From: Lichenicoccus roseus
Lineage (GTDB): Bacteria; Pseudomonadota; Alphaproteobacteria; Acetobacterales; Acetobacteraceae
DNA length: 64,000 nt
Assembly: GCF_005844085.1 (NCBI RefSeq)
Contig: NZ_VCDI01000005.1
Location: forward strand, 248,001 to 312,000
Reading direction: 5' to 3'
The notes under the pieces were generated by a model. It was not told where the DNA came from, did no database searches, and worked only from the letters and a program-made list of their open reading frames with translations. How positions within the stretch are numbered: the first letter of the stretch is position 1; every line of letters starts with the position of its first letter. Below, piece after piece: positions 16,659-24,014 of this stretch. A program made the position numbers and the translations under genes.

Positions 16659-17572
16659 GCGACAGCATCGGGCCGACCCGGATCATGCGGCTGGAGGCTG
16701 GCGCCGCGCGTGCGGCGCTGGCCGTGCTGCGGCGCCTCGGACCGGTGCGGGCGTCCAACCTGGGTGGCGCGCTCTGCCGGGCCTTCGGCCCGATGCTGCC
16801 GGTGTCGCGGGTAGCCGATGCCAACCTGCGCCTCGCGATGCCGGAGCTGGATCGCGTCGCAAGACGCCGCATCGTGCGCGGGGTGTGGGAAAACCTCGGC
16901 CGCACCATCGGCGAGTTCCCGCACATCGCCGGGCTCCGCAAGGACACCCCGTCCGGACCGGGCTGGGAGATCGTCGGCGAGGACATCCTGCTGGCCCAGG
17001 CGGCGCGCGGCGGCCCGGCCATCTTCGCCTCCGGCCACATCGGCAACTGGGAGGTGCTGCCACCGGCGGTCGCGCATTTCGGCATCCGGTTCTCCTCGAT
17101 GTATCGAGCCGCCGCCAATCCCCTGGTGGATGCGATGGTGCGCGACCTGCGCGACCAGGCGATGGGCACCGACATCCCATTGTTCGCCAAGGGTGCGCGC
17201 GGGGCCCGCTCGGCGCTCGCTCATGTTGCACGCGGCGGCTATCTCGGGCTGCTGGTGGACCAGAAGATGAACGACGGCATCGAGGCACGTTTCTTCGGGC
17301 TGCCGGCGATGACCGCACCGGCGCTGGCCGCGATCGCGCTGCGCTACCGGGCGCCGGTGATCCCCGGACACGTCGAGCGCATCGGCCCGGCACGGTTCCG
17401 GCTGGTCTGCGAGCCGCCGCTGACGCTCCCCGACACCGGCGACCGGCATCGTGACCAGGCGACCCTCACACAGGCGATGAACGACATGCTGGAGCGGTGG
17501 ATCAGGGAGCGGCCGGAGAGCTGGCTGTGGCTGCACCGGCGCTGGCCGAAGACGCTCAAGCCACCAGCCTGA
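16655..17572 (+). CDS. Lysophospholipid/lipid A acyltransferase (LpxL/HtrB family)
   Basis: Late acyltransferase of the LpxL/LpxM family, 305 residues, adding a secondary acyl chain to Kdo-lipid A at the inner membrane. The catalytic HX4E is present in FASGHIGNWEVLPPA (about residues 126-131), followed by SSMYRAAANPLVDAMVRDLR and LLVDQKMNDGIEARFFGLPAMTAPALAAIA, as in the family. The C-terminal ESWLWLHRRWPK is also typical. Whether it is the LpxL or LpxM equivalent cannot be told. It is the last gene of the DUF374-waaA-lpxK operon, overlapping lpxK by 4 bp. Confidence 0.92.
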   Translation: MSDSIGPTRIMRLEAGAARAALAVLRRLGPVRASNLGGALCRAFGPMLPVSRVADANLRLAMPELDRVARRRIVRGVWENLGRTIGEFPHIAGLRKDTPSGPGWEIVGEDILLAQAARGGPAIFASGHIGNWEVLPPAVAHFGIRFSSMYRAAANPLVDAMVRDLRDQAMGTDIPLFAKGARGARSALAHVARGGYLGLLVDQKMNDGIEARFFGLPAMTAPALAAIALRYRAPVIPGHVERIGPARFRLVCEPPLTLPDTGDRHRDQATLTQAMNDMLERWIRERPESWLWLHRRWPKTLKPPA

Positions 17573-17726
17573 TGCCACCGGCTGACAACAACCGAACTGT
17601 TAAGACACAGATCGAACACGCTGCCACAGCGCAAAACCCAAGCCAGAGTCACGATGATTGAAGCGAATCGCAAGAACGAGGCGATTTCGTAACAGACCCT
17701 GGCCAAAATGTCACAGGCCTGGCGGG

Positions 17727-17813
17727 TCTGCGGCAGCAGTTTCGGCGCGCCGCAGAATCCCTTTGGCAGCGGCGTTACGGACCAATTACCTTGCCCTCAC
17801 AAAGTTGCGAGGG
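17727..17813 (+). promoter_or_regulatory. Leader with two hairpins, one covering the ribosome binding site
   Basis: The 246 bp gap before the 17819 gene is AT-richer than its flanks. It contains a perfect 8 bp inverted repeat, TCTGCGGC (17727-17734) with GCCGCAGA (17749-17756). A second stem pairs CCCTC (17794-17798) with GAGGG (17809-17813). The second arm is the Shine-Dalgarno of the gene starting at 17819, so the stem could hide the site. No recognised riboswitch was seen and no promoter hexamers are convincing. Confidence 0.4.
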
Positions 17814-17818
17814 ACAAA

Positions 17819-18184
17819 ATGACCAGACCTGCAGCACAGCTCGAACTGCCCGCAAACTCCAACGTCGTGTCCCTGCGGCTGTCCTTCCTGCCGCGTCACC
17901 GGGAGTATCTGCTGCGCTGGCTGCAGGCCGGAGCCTCCTACGGGCTATGCGACGTCGATGTCTCGCCGCGGGCCACCTCTACGCAGGATCCGGTCGTCCT
18001 CGAGCATGTGCTGGTCTGGGTGCGCGAGAACGCCGACCCGGCGTACATGATCCGTCCGGAAGGCATGCGCTGGCTGGTGATCGACCACGTCCGCAACCAC
18101 AAGCTCGGCAGCTTCTCGAGCTTCGAGGCCGCCCTCTACTGCATCCGGCCGGTCCTGTCCTGCGGAGCCATCGCCGCCGCCTGA
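17819..18184 (+). CDS. Hypothetical protein with compact alpha/beta pattern
   Basis: A 121-residue cytosolic protein of unknown function. Visible features are SNVVSLRLSFLPRHREYLLRWLQAGASYGLCDVDV, in which positions of charge and hydrophobicity suggest a strand then an amphipathic helix, and later EGMRWLVIDHVRNHKLGSFSSFEAALYCI. No catalytic motif, signal peptide or membrane segment is evident. ATG at 17819 was chosen for its GAGGGA ribosome binding site; a longer frame from 17708 would cross the leader hairpins. A terminator-like hairpin follows, so it is probably transcribed alone. Confidence 0.65.
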   Translation: MTRPAAQLELPANSNVVSLRLSFLPRHREYLLRWLQAGASYGLCDVDVSPRATSTQDPVVLEHVLVWVRENADPAYMIRPEGMRWLVIDHVRNHKLGSFSSFEAALYCIRPVLSCGAIAAA

Positions 18185-18203
18185 TACCCGGAACACCTGC
18201 TGC

Positions 18204-18221
18204 TGGCGGTCCGAACCGCCA
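18204..18221 (+). terminator. Terminator-like hairpin after the 17819 gene
   Basis: A perfect 7 bp stem (TGGCGGT with ACCGCCA) encloses the stable 4-nt loop CCGA, 20 bp after the stop at 18184. It sits in the gap between two convergent genes. There is no clear run of T, so it is called on the stem and position only. Confidence 0.5.
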
Positions 18222-18282
18222 TTCGAGGTCCGAACGGGCCGCCCTCGTCCAGCATCAGGCCTTCCAACCTTCACCGCATAAT

Positions 18283-19602
18283 CTAGCTCGTCGTGTTGCC
18301 CAGCGAGCCCGGGGCGGGCTGGATGATGCTGGCGCCGCCGCCGGGCTGGATCTGGAAGATCGCGAGGCCGCGCTGGACGTGGCCGTCAGGCTGCAGGGCG
18401 AACAGGCCGTCCACACCCGCAAAACCGTCCGGACGGGTCAGCATGTCGACGCCGTAACCGCCGCGCTGCGACAGGTTGCGGGCCAGAGCCGCCGCGTCGT
18501 AGGGGATGTCTGCGAGCGGGCGGGGCGGCTGGCCGAACTTGTTCTGGTAGAGGGCGACGAAGCCTCTTCGGCTGCCTGGGTCGGGGCCGGCGAACCAGGC
18601 GCCTTCGAGGGCGTGCAGCTTGCTGGCGAACGCCTCCCAGAGCAGCGGGCCCATGATGCGGACCTGCGACGGCGATACGTCATAGTAGGCCAGCGTCGAG
18701 ATCACCTCCTGCAGGCCGACGCCGGTGTCCCCGAGCAGCAGGGCATCGAACGGCGGCGGCGGAATCGGGGCCTGGCTCAGGCCCTGCGCGGTGTCGCGCA
18801 CCGCCGGGTCCTGGCTGGCCTTGGCGTCCTTGACCTTCTCCTCGATGGCGCCTCGCCGGTCGGCAAAATCCGACAGCGAGCGCATCGCCGTGTTCACGCT
18901 CTCCATGCTCTCGCCATGCATCGAGATCACCGGAGCCGGCAGGCCGGCATCCTGGCAGGCACGGCGCAACCCGTCCGCCATCGCCCGGCCCAGCGCGTTG
19001 TCTGGCAGCAGGGCGGCGATACGGCTGCGATTGTCCGCCCTGGCCGCCGCCACCAGCCGCCGTACCTGCTGCTCCGGCGTGACGCCCATCACCCAGACAC
19101 CCGGCTGCGCCTGCGCCACGTCGCTGGTGAAGGACAGCATCGGCACGCTGGCGGCCAGCGCCACCGGAGCCGCCTGCGCCGTCTCGGTCGACGTCAGCGG
19201 CCCGATCAGGATGCCATCGCCCGCGGTGATGGCCGCCTGCGCCGCACGGACGCCGCCACCGGGAGCATCGCCGGTGTCCTGCGCATCGAGCCCCGGCGCG
19301 CCCGGGGCGTCGAGGGCAAGCTGGGCGGATTTCAGCATGGCCTGGCCGAGCGGCGCATTCACGCCGGTCAGCGGTAGCAGCAGCCCGACCCGGTTGCTGC
19401 GCGGGGCGGCATTCTGGTCGGGTGCCAGTCCACCCTGCTGCGCCGGCGGCATGACCGATCCCTCGCCGGTGAAGATCGCCATCGGCCCGGTGGTGCAGGC
19501 GGCAAGACCGGTGGCGGAGGCCAGCGCCAGCATGCGGACGGCGGGCGGGACTGGACGGGGCATCCCCCTACGCGCGAGGAACAGCCATGTCCGACGAACC
19601 AT
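18283..19602 (-). CDS. Penicillin-binding protein activator (LpoA-like lipoprotein)
   Basis: Periplasmic lipoprotein with a type I periplasmic-binding fold, like the C-terminal domain of LpoA, which activates PBP1A in E. coli. The protein has 439 residues. A lipobox is clear (ALASATGLAACTTG, lipidated Cys). The binding domain starts RVGLLLPLTGVNAPLGQAML and continues GDGILIGPLTSTETAQA and SRIAALLPDNALGRAMADGL. Start ATG 19602 has GGGAGAG at good spacing but overlaps the divergent rsmI start by 16 bp; ATG 19563 is the alternative. The rsmI/lpoA divergent order is conserved from E. coli, supporting the name; the TPR domain of LpoA is absent. Confidence 0.8.
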   Translation of the reverse strand: MVRRTWLFLARRGMPRPVPPAVRMLALASATGLAACTTGPMAIFTGEGSVMPPAQQGGLAPDQNAAPRSNRVGLLLPLTGVNAPLGQAMLKSAQLALDAPGAPGLDAQDTGDAPGGGVRAAQAAITAGDGILIGPLTSTETAQAAPVALAASVPMLSFTSDVAQAQPGVWVMGVTPEQQVRRLVAAARADNRSRIAALLPDNALGRAMADGLRRACQDAGLPAPVISMHGESMESVNTAMRSLSDFADRRGAIEEKVKDAKASQDPAVRDTAQGLSQAPIPPPPFDALLLGDTGVGLQEVISTLAYYDVSPSQVRIMGPLLWEAFASKLHALEGAWFAGPDPGSRRGFVALYQNKFGQPPRPLADIPYDAAALARNLSQRGGYGVDMLTRPDGFAGVDGLFALQPDGHVQRGLAIFQIQPGGGASIIQPAPGSLGNTTS

Positions 19603-20522
19603 CCGCGACTCTCCCATCATCCACGCCCGACGAGGCCGAGCCGGTGGTCCTCGATCAGCACCCGTCAGGACCCTTGCCAGACGGTCTTGTGCTCGTATCG
19701 ACACCGATCGGCAACCTCGCTGACCTGAGTTTCCGTGCCCTCGCCATCCTGCGGCAGGCCGACCTGGTGCTGTGCGAGGATACCCGCGTGACCAGCAGGC
19801 TGTTCGCGGCACACGGTATCCAGACCCGGCTGGAAGCGCTGCACGAACACAATGAACGCCAGCGGGTGCCACATCTCATCGACCTGCTGCGGCAGGGCCG
19901 GCGGCTGGCGCTGGTCTCGGATGCCGGCACCCCGCTGCTGTCGGACCCAGGCTATCGGCTGGCTCGCGCTGCGATCGCCGAGCATCTCCCCGTAAGCGCC
20001 GCGCCCGGTCCGAATGCCGCCCTGATGGCGCTGACGCTGTCCGGGCTGCCGCCGCATCCGTTCCTGTTCGTGGGGTTTCCGCCGCCACGCGAGGCCGCCC
20101 GCCGGGACAGCTTCTCGACGCTGCGGGCAGCCGAGCAGGCAGGGTTGTCCGCCACGCTGATCTGGCACGAGGCCCCGCATCGCCTCGCGGACATGCTGCA
20201 CGATCTCGCTCATGTCTTCGGGGCGGATCGTGAAGCCGTGGTGGCGCGGGAGCTGACCAAGCGGTTCGAGGAAGTCAGGCGTGGCCAAGTGGCCGAGCTT
20301 GCGGCCTTCTATGCAGGCGAACCGGCACGCGGCGAGATCACGGTATTGGTCGGGCCACCGCATGGCGGAACGACGGGGGCCGACCGGCTCGACGAGGATC
20401 TGCTGCAGGCGCTGCGGGAGCACTCCGTGAAGGACGCGGCCGCCCTTGTCGCCGGCGCCACCAATCTTCCGAAACGCGTTGTCTATGCCCGCGCGCTCGA
20501 GTTGAGCCGCACAAACAAATAG
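19587..20522 (+). CDS. rsmI: 16S rRNA (cytidine(1402)-2'-O)-methyltransferase
   Basis: SAM-dependent enzyme that 2'-O-methylates C1402 in the ribosomal decoding centre. The 311-residue tetrapyrrole-methylase-fold protein has VLVSTPIGNLADLSFRALAILRQADLVLCEDTRVTSRL, then LVSDAGTPLLSDPGYRL, then FLFVGFPPPREAARRD and ELTKRFEEVRRGQ, all in family order. The N-terminal 30 residues before the core are acidic and probably disordered. ATG 19587 has GAGGAA upstream. A strong hairpin overlaps the stop codon. Confidence 0.95.
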   Translation: MSDEPSATLPSSTPDEAEPVVLDQHPSGPLPDGLVLVSTPIGNLADLSFRALAILRQADLVLCEDTRVTSRLFAAHGIQTRLEALHEHNERQRVPHLIDLLRQGRRLALVSDAGTPLLSDPGYRLARAAIAEHLPVSAAPGPNAALMALTLSGLPPHPFLFVGFPPPREAARRDSFSTLRAAEQAGLSATLIWHEAPHRLADMLHDLAHVFGADREAVVARELTKRFEEVRRGQVAELAAFYAGEPARGEITVLVGPPHGGTTGADRLDEDLLQALREHSVKDAAALVAGATNLPKRVVYARALELSRTNK

Positions 20523-20549
20523 GGCGGCGACCAACGGCCGCCGCCCTAT
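20519..20549. terminator. Bidirectional intrinsic terminator between rsmI and csbD
   Basis: A perfect 11 bp inverted repeat, ATAGGGCGGCG (20519-20529) and CGCCGCCCTAT (20539-20549), with a 9-nt loop. The left arm includes the rsmI stop codon. On the minus strand the stem is followed by TTTGTTTG, giving a U-rich tail for csbD; on the plus strand a shorter TTGTTTCTTC follows. It serves the two convergent genes. Confidence 0.82.
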
Positions 20550-20569
20550 CGCAGGCGTTGTTTCTTCGA

Positions 20570-20761
20570 CTACTTCTTCAGGCTGTCGGCGGCGTCACGG
20601 AGGGTATCCTTGCCCTTGCCGACGCCTTCCTGGACCTTGCCGCCAACGCGCTCGGCCTTGCCTTCGGTCTCCAGCTGGTCGTTGCCGGTGATCTTGCCGA
20701 CGCCTTCCTTGATGGCGCCCTTGACCTGGTGGCCGACGCCCGTGGTGCGATCCTTGTCCAT
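20570..20761 (-). CDS. CsbD family stress-response protein
   Basis: Small, highly charged, probably disordered protein of 63 residues. It is made of the typical CsbD pattern GHQVKGAIKEGVGKITGNDQLETEG followed by GGKVQEGVGKGKDTLRDA. CsbD proteins accumulate in the general stress response; molecular function is unknown. ATG at 20761 has GAGGA at proper spacing; a longer frame from 20821 has no such site. An EcfG-like promoter lies 34 bp upstream and a strong terminator downstream, so it is a single-gene unit. Confidence 0.9.
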   Translation of the reverse strand: MDKDRTTGVGHQVKGAIKEGVGKITGNDQLETEGKAERVGGKVQEGVGKGKDTLRDAADSLKK

Positions 20762-20794
20762 GGTTCTTTTCCTCGGATGGTTAGACCGGAAAAC

Positions 20795-20819
20795 AACGTG
20801 GCTTGCCCGGCAAGGTTGC
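20795..20819 (-). promoter_or_regulatory. EcfG-type general stress promoter for csbD
   Basis: On the minus strand GCAAC (20819-20815) and CGTT (20798-20795) are separated by 16 bp. This is one mismatch from the alphaproteobacterial EcfG consensus GGAAC-N16/17-CGTT, and sits 34 bp before the csbD ATG. The spacer contains a 6 bp inverted repeat, CTTGCC and GGCAAG. csbD genes are often members of the EcfG regulon, so position and target agree. Called by eye only. Confidence 0.5.
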
Positions 20820-20824
20820 ACCTG

Positions 20825-21631
20825 TCACTCCGCGGCGGAGGCCCGCACCGACCGGACGCGAAGGTCATCCGGGAGCATGTCGCCGCGCATGCGCGAACGC
20901 ACCGCGCGCCCGAACGCCACGAAGATCGCCCGCGACAGTGGATCCGTCTCGAAATCGTATTCCGGGTGCCACTGCACGCCGATCGCCAGCCCCGGTGTCG
21001 CCATGACCCGCACCGCCTCCACCACACCGTCCGGGGCCAACGCCTCGATATCGAGCGAGGCAGCCAGTCGGTCGATGCCCTGGTTGTGCAGAGAATTCAC
21101 CCTGGCCCGCCGGCCACCGCCGGAGAGCCGGTGCAGCAGGCCGCCTTCCGTCAGGTCGACATCGTGGGCCTTGCCCTGGCGGATCGCGACGTCCGGATGG
21201 TCCTGGTTGGAGTGATGCAGCCGCCCGGGGAGATCCTGCAGGCGCTGATGCAGCGAGCCGCCGAGCGCCACGTTCAGCTCCTGGAAGCCGCGGCAGATCG
21301 CCACCACCGGCAGGCCGGCAGCGATCGCGGCACGTGCCAGCGGCAGCGTGACGGCATCGCGCATCTGGTCCTCGGGAGTGCCCGCCAGGTGCGGATCGCC
21401 GCCGTAGCGGCACGGCGACACGTTGGACTGGCTACCGGTCAGGATCAGCCCGTCCAGGCGGCTGACCAGTGTCTCGACGTCGACCGCCTCACCGTTGGCC
21501 GGGATGAGCACCGGCACGCCCAGCACGACGCGATCGGTCACCGTCACGTAGGTGTCCGACGCGGCATGGTTGCCGATATCGAACGGCCCGAAAGTCTTGC
21601 GGCAGGTGGTAATCCCGATCAACGGCTTCAT
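20825..21631 (-). CDS. Gamma-glutamyl-gamma-aminobutyrate hydrolase family protein
   Basis: Class I glutamine amidotransferase-fold hydrolase (PuuD-type), 268 residues. It begins KPLIGITTCRKTFGPF, has a LILTGSQSNVSPCRYGG loop, the nucleophile cysteine in VVAICRGFQELNVALGGSLHQ, NSLHNQGIDRLA and the catalytic His/Glu in LAIGVQWHPEYDFE. The PuuD reaction removes the gamma-glutamyl group from gamma-Glu-GABA in putrescine breakdown, but no other puu genes are here, so the substrate is open. ATG at 21631 was chosen as the standard N-terminus; 21649 is possible. A paralogue lies at 26300. Confidence 0.88.
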   Translation of the reverse strand: MKPLIGITTCRKTFGPFDIGNHAASDTYVTVTDRVVLGVPVLIPANGEAVDVETLVSRLDGLILTGSQSNVSPCRYGGDPHLAGTPEDQMRDAVTLPLARAAIAAGLPVVAICRGFQELNVALGGSLHQRLQDLPGRLHHSNQDHPDVAIRQGKAHDVDLTEGGLLHRLSGGGRRARVNSLHNQGIDRLAASLDIEALAPDGVVEAVRVMATPGLAIGVQWHPEYDFETDPLSRAIFVAFGRAVRSRMRGDMLPDDLRVRSVRASAAE

Positions 21632-21706
21632 GACGTGGATCATGGCCAAGGATCATGGCGAATTGAAGGGCTTCCTGCACTCCGACGGTATCCTTTGGCG
21701 CCCGGC

Positions 21707-22426
21707 CTAGCCCCGGCTGGTCGCCGGAAGCGCAGAGACGGTCTTCGGCTGCGCGCTCCACTGCGCCGGGAACAGCTGCTGCAGCGCCTGCACCTTCGGC
21801 ATGTCGTTCGCCTCGATGTAGCCGGCGTCCGGGTTCAGCACGAGATAGTCCTGGTGATACGCCTCGGCCGGGAAGAAGCCGTGCAGCGCATCGACGCGGG
21901 TGGCGATCGGCGCCTGGAAGGCGTGTGCCTGATCGAGCTGGGCGATGTAGGCCTTGGCGACGTGCGCCTGCTCCGGGGAAGAGACCCAGATCTCGGAACG
22001 ATACTGGGTGCCCTCGTCCGGACCCTGGCCGTCCTTGCGCGTCGGGTCGAGCGTCACGGAAAAGAAGATGCGCAGCAGTTGGCCCAGCGAGACCTGGGCC
22101 GGGTCGTACGTCACCTTAACGGATTCCGCATGCCCGGTGCTGCCGGTGCTGACGGTCTCGTACTGCGCGGTGTCCGGGGCGCCGCCGGTGTAGCCGGACA
22201 GTGCCTGGGTCACGCCCTTGACGTGCTCGAACACGCCCTGGACACCCCAGAAGCAGCCGCCGGACAGCACTATGCTTTCCAGCCTGGGCGCCGTTGCGGC
22301 CGGCTGGTCGATTGCCGGCGCCGGCACCAGGTGCGGCGTCTCGTCGGCATGCAGGCGGGGAGCCGCGAGGATCAGGCCGACCGGCAGCAGGGCCGCCAGA
22401 AGAGCGGTGCGAAAAGAAAGCTTCAT
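21707..22426 (-). CDS. msrA: Exported peptide-methionine (S)-S-oxide reductase
   Basis: Repairs the S epimer of methionine sulfoxide in proteins. The 239-residue protein starts with a Sec-type signal (MKLSFRTALLAALLPVGLILAAPRLHA, shown here as two halves, LSFRTALLAALLPVG and LILAAPRLHA), so it is probably periplasmic. The catalytic Cys is in VLSGGCFWGVQGVFEHVKGV, followed by VSTGSTGHAESVKVTYDP and a C-terminal YHQDYL. The start overlaps the msrB stop by 4 bp (ATGA), so the two are translationally coupled. Most MsrA proteins are cytosolic; this pair is an envelope repair system. Confidence 0.92.
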   Translation of the reverse strand: MKLSFRTALLAALLPVGLILAAPRLHADETPHLVPAPAIDQPAATAPRLESIVLSGGCFWGVQGVFEHVKGVTQALSGYTGGAPDTAQYETVSTGSTGHAESVKVTYDPAQVSLGQLLRIFFSVTLDPTRKDGQGPDEGTQYRSEIWVSSPEQAHVAKAYIAQLDQAHAFQAPIATRVDALHGFFPAEAYHQDYLVLNPDAGYIEANDMPKVQALQQLFPAQWSAQPKTVSALPATSRG

Positions 22427-22959
22427 GTCTGCTTCTCCGTTCCCTTGGCTTGCGGCGTCGAGCCCGCCGGGATGAACCGCAGCGCGACGCCGTTCATGCA
22501 GTATCGAAGGCCGGTCGGGCGCGGGCCATCATCGAAGACGTGGCCGAGATGGCTGTCGCATCGGGCGCAGCGGATTTCGGTACGTTGCATGCCGAGGCTG
22601 CCGTCGCTGACCTGCGCCACGCCATGCGGCAGCGGTTCGAAGAACGACGGCCAGCCGGTGCCGCTGTCGAACTTGGTGCTGGCGGCGAACAGTTGGTTGT
22701 CGCAGGCAGCGCAGTCGTAGCGGCCGGCCGCGAACAGGTGATCGAGCGGGCTGCTGAACGGCATCTCGGTGTCGGCGCGGCGCAGCACCTCGTACTGCTG
22801 CGGGGACAGCATGGCGCGCCACTCGCCGTCGGTGTGCGACACCGTGCCGGCACCCGGCAACGACGCCGCGGTTGCCGGCCAGGAGAAGCCGAAGGAGCCG
22901 GCTGCGTACACTGCGCCGAGGCCGATGCCGCCAGCCAGCAGGGTTCTGCGTGTTGTCAT
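22423..22959 (-). CDS. msrB: Exported peptide-methionine (R)-S-oxide reductase
   Basis: Reduces the R epimer of methionine sulfoxide in proteins. The 178-residue protein has a twin-arginine signal (TTRRTLLAGGIGLGAVYAAG), so it likely folds before export. The core carries two zinc Cys pairs (YDCAACDNQL and IRCARCDSHLGHVF), FDSGTGWPSFFEPL and the catalytic Cys in LRYCMNGVALRF. ATG 22959 was chosen over 22965 because GGAAG lies at proper spacing. It is the first gene of the msrB-msrA pair, overlapping msrA by 4 bp. Confidence 0.92.
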   Translation of the reverse strand: MTTRRTLLAGGIGLGAVYAAGSFGFSWPATAASLPGAGTVSHTDGEWRAMLSPQQYEVLRRADTEMPFSSPLDHLFAAGRYDCAACDNQLFAASTKFDSGTGWPSFFEPLPHGVAQVSDGSLGMQRTEIRCARCDSHLGHVFDDGPRPTGLRYCMNGVALRFIPAGSTPQAKGTEKQT

Positions 22960-23111
22960 GATCATCTTCCGAAGGGCCTACTGAACTACGTCCGCCGCCG
23001 GCACCCGGATGCTTGCGGCCTGGATGCGTGCTGCCACTGCCGACATTTCGTGCCGGCCACCGCGCAGGTTACCAGTTCAGGCAGGCGCTTTCACCAAATC
23101 CTGCTCCAGTT

Positions 23112-23858
23112 TCATGCGGCGCCGAGCCGGCGGCGGAACAACGCCAGCATCCAACCCATGGCCTCGCCGAACAGCGCCGGATCGTAGCGGGGTCCTTCGT
23201 CGCGCAGGAACGCATGCGCGGCGTTGACCTCGTGCCACTCGTAGGTCGCGCCGGCCTCCTCCAGGCGCGCCCGGATGCGCTCGCGCCCGGCGAATGGCAC
23301 ATGCGGGTCCTGCCGGCCCCAGACGAACAGCGTCTCGGCACGCAACTCATCCATGCGCGACAGGCTGTCGTCGGAGCGCCCCTCGCCAAGGGAGGCGGAA
23401 TGGATGTCGGTGGCGTAGAAGCAGGCGGCGGCGGCGACGCGGGGATCGAGCGCCGCGCGGTAGGCGAGGTGTCCGCCGAGGCAGACGCCGACGCTGCCAA
23501 GCTGGCCGCTCACGTCAGGATGCGCCGCCAGGAAATCGAAACCGGCCTTGGCGTCGGCGTCATAGGCCGCCACCGGCTTTGCGAACTTGAGACTGTTGCC
23601 GCGATCGGTGCCGGCCTGGTCGTACTGCAGGACGGTCCCGGCGGGCTCGTACTCGTGATACACCTCGGGGACCGCAACGACATACCCGTGCCCGGCGACA
23701 TAGGCGGCAAGACGCCTGATCGGCGCGGTGACCTGGTAGATCTCGGAGAACAGCAGCAGTCCGGGAAAGCGGCCGGGGATTGCCGGGCGGAACAGGTGCA
23801 ACCGCATCGGACCGGATGCGGTGGCGATGTCCGCGGTCTCGTCGCTCCGGATGATCAT
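23112..23858 (-). CDS. Dienelactone hydrolase family protein
   Basis: Alpha/beta hydrolase of 248 residues with the dienelactone hydrolase triad: nucleophile Cys in GSVGVCLGGHLAYRA, Asp in FVWGRQDPHVPF and His in EVNAAHAFLRDEGPRYD. The N-terminus is PMRLHLFRPAIPGRFPGLLLFSEIYQVT. Family members hydrolyse lactones or esters; no aromatic degradation genes are near, so the substrate is unknown. ATG at 23858 has AGGGG upstream; an ATG at 23915 would add a basic, non-conserved extension. It lies downstream of the protease gene on the same strand. Confidence 0.88.
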   Translation of the reverse strand: MIIRSDETADIATASGPMRLHLFRPAIPGRFPGLLLFSEIYQVTAPIRRLAAYVAGHGYVVAVPEVYHEYEPAGTVLQYDQAGTDRGNSLKFAKPVAAYDADAKAGFDFLAAHPDVSGQLGSVGVCLGGHLAYRAALDPRVAAAACFYATDIHSASLGEGRSDDSLSRMDELRAETLFVWGRQDPHVPFAGRERIRARLEEAGATYEWHEVNAAHAFLRDEGPRYDPALFGEAMGWMLALFRRRLGAA

Positions 23859-23910
23859 TCCGCCCCTGCCCGCAAAAGGTCTGCGTACTCTGTCCGCGAT
23901 GGGGTCGGGG

Positions 23911-23946
23911 AGCAATCCCGTGCGGCGGGCCGGAAGCGGGATCGCT
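23911..23946 (-). terminator. Weak terminator-like hairpin after the DegP-type gene
   Basis: In minus-strand RNA, 23946-23937 pairs with 23920-23911 over 10 bp, including one G-U, with a 16-nt loop. It lies about 70 bp after the protease stop and before the dienelactone hydrolase start. No U-run follows, so it may be only a partial terminator. Confidence 0.3.
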
Positions 23947-24014
23947 GGCCGAGCGGAAAGCCGGATACCCTAAGGACACCCGGCGTTCCCGAACTGGCCT
24001 AGAGGCGGCGGGAC

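Noticed and set aside
23931-24000. tRNA-Ser-like stretch (GGCCGAGCGG with partial pairing)
   Set aside because: No anticodon arm, no GGTTCGAATCC T-arm and no acceptor stem; the similarity is limited to a D-loop-like motif. The hairpin nearby is better read as a terminator.
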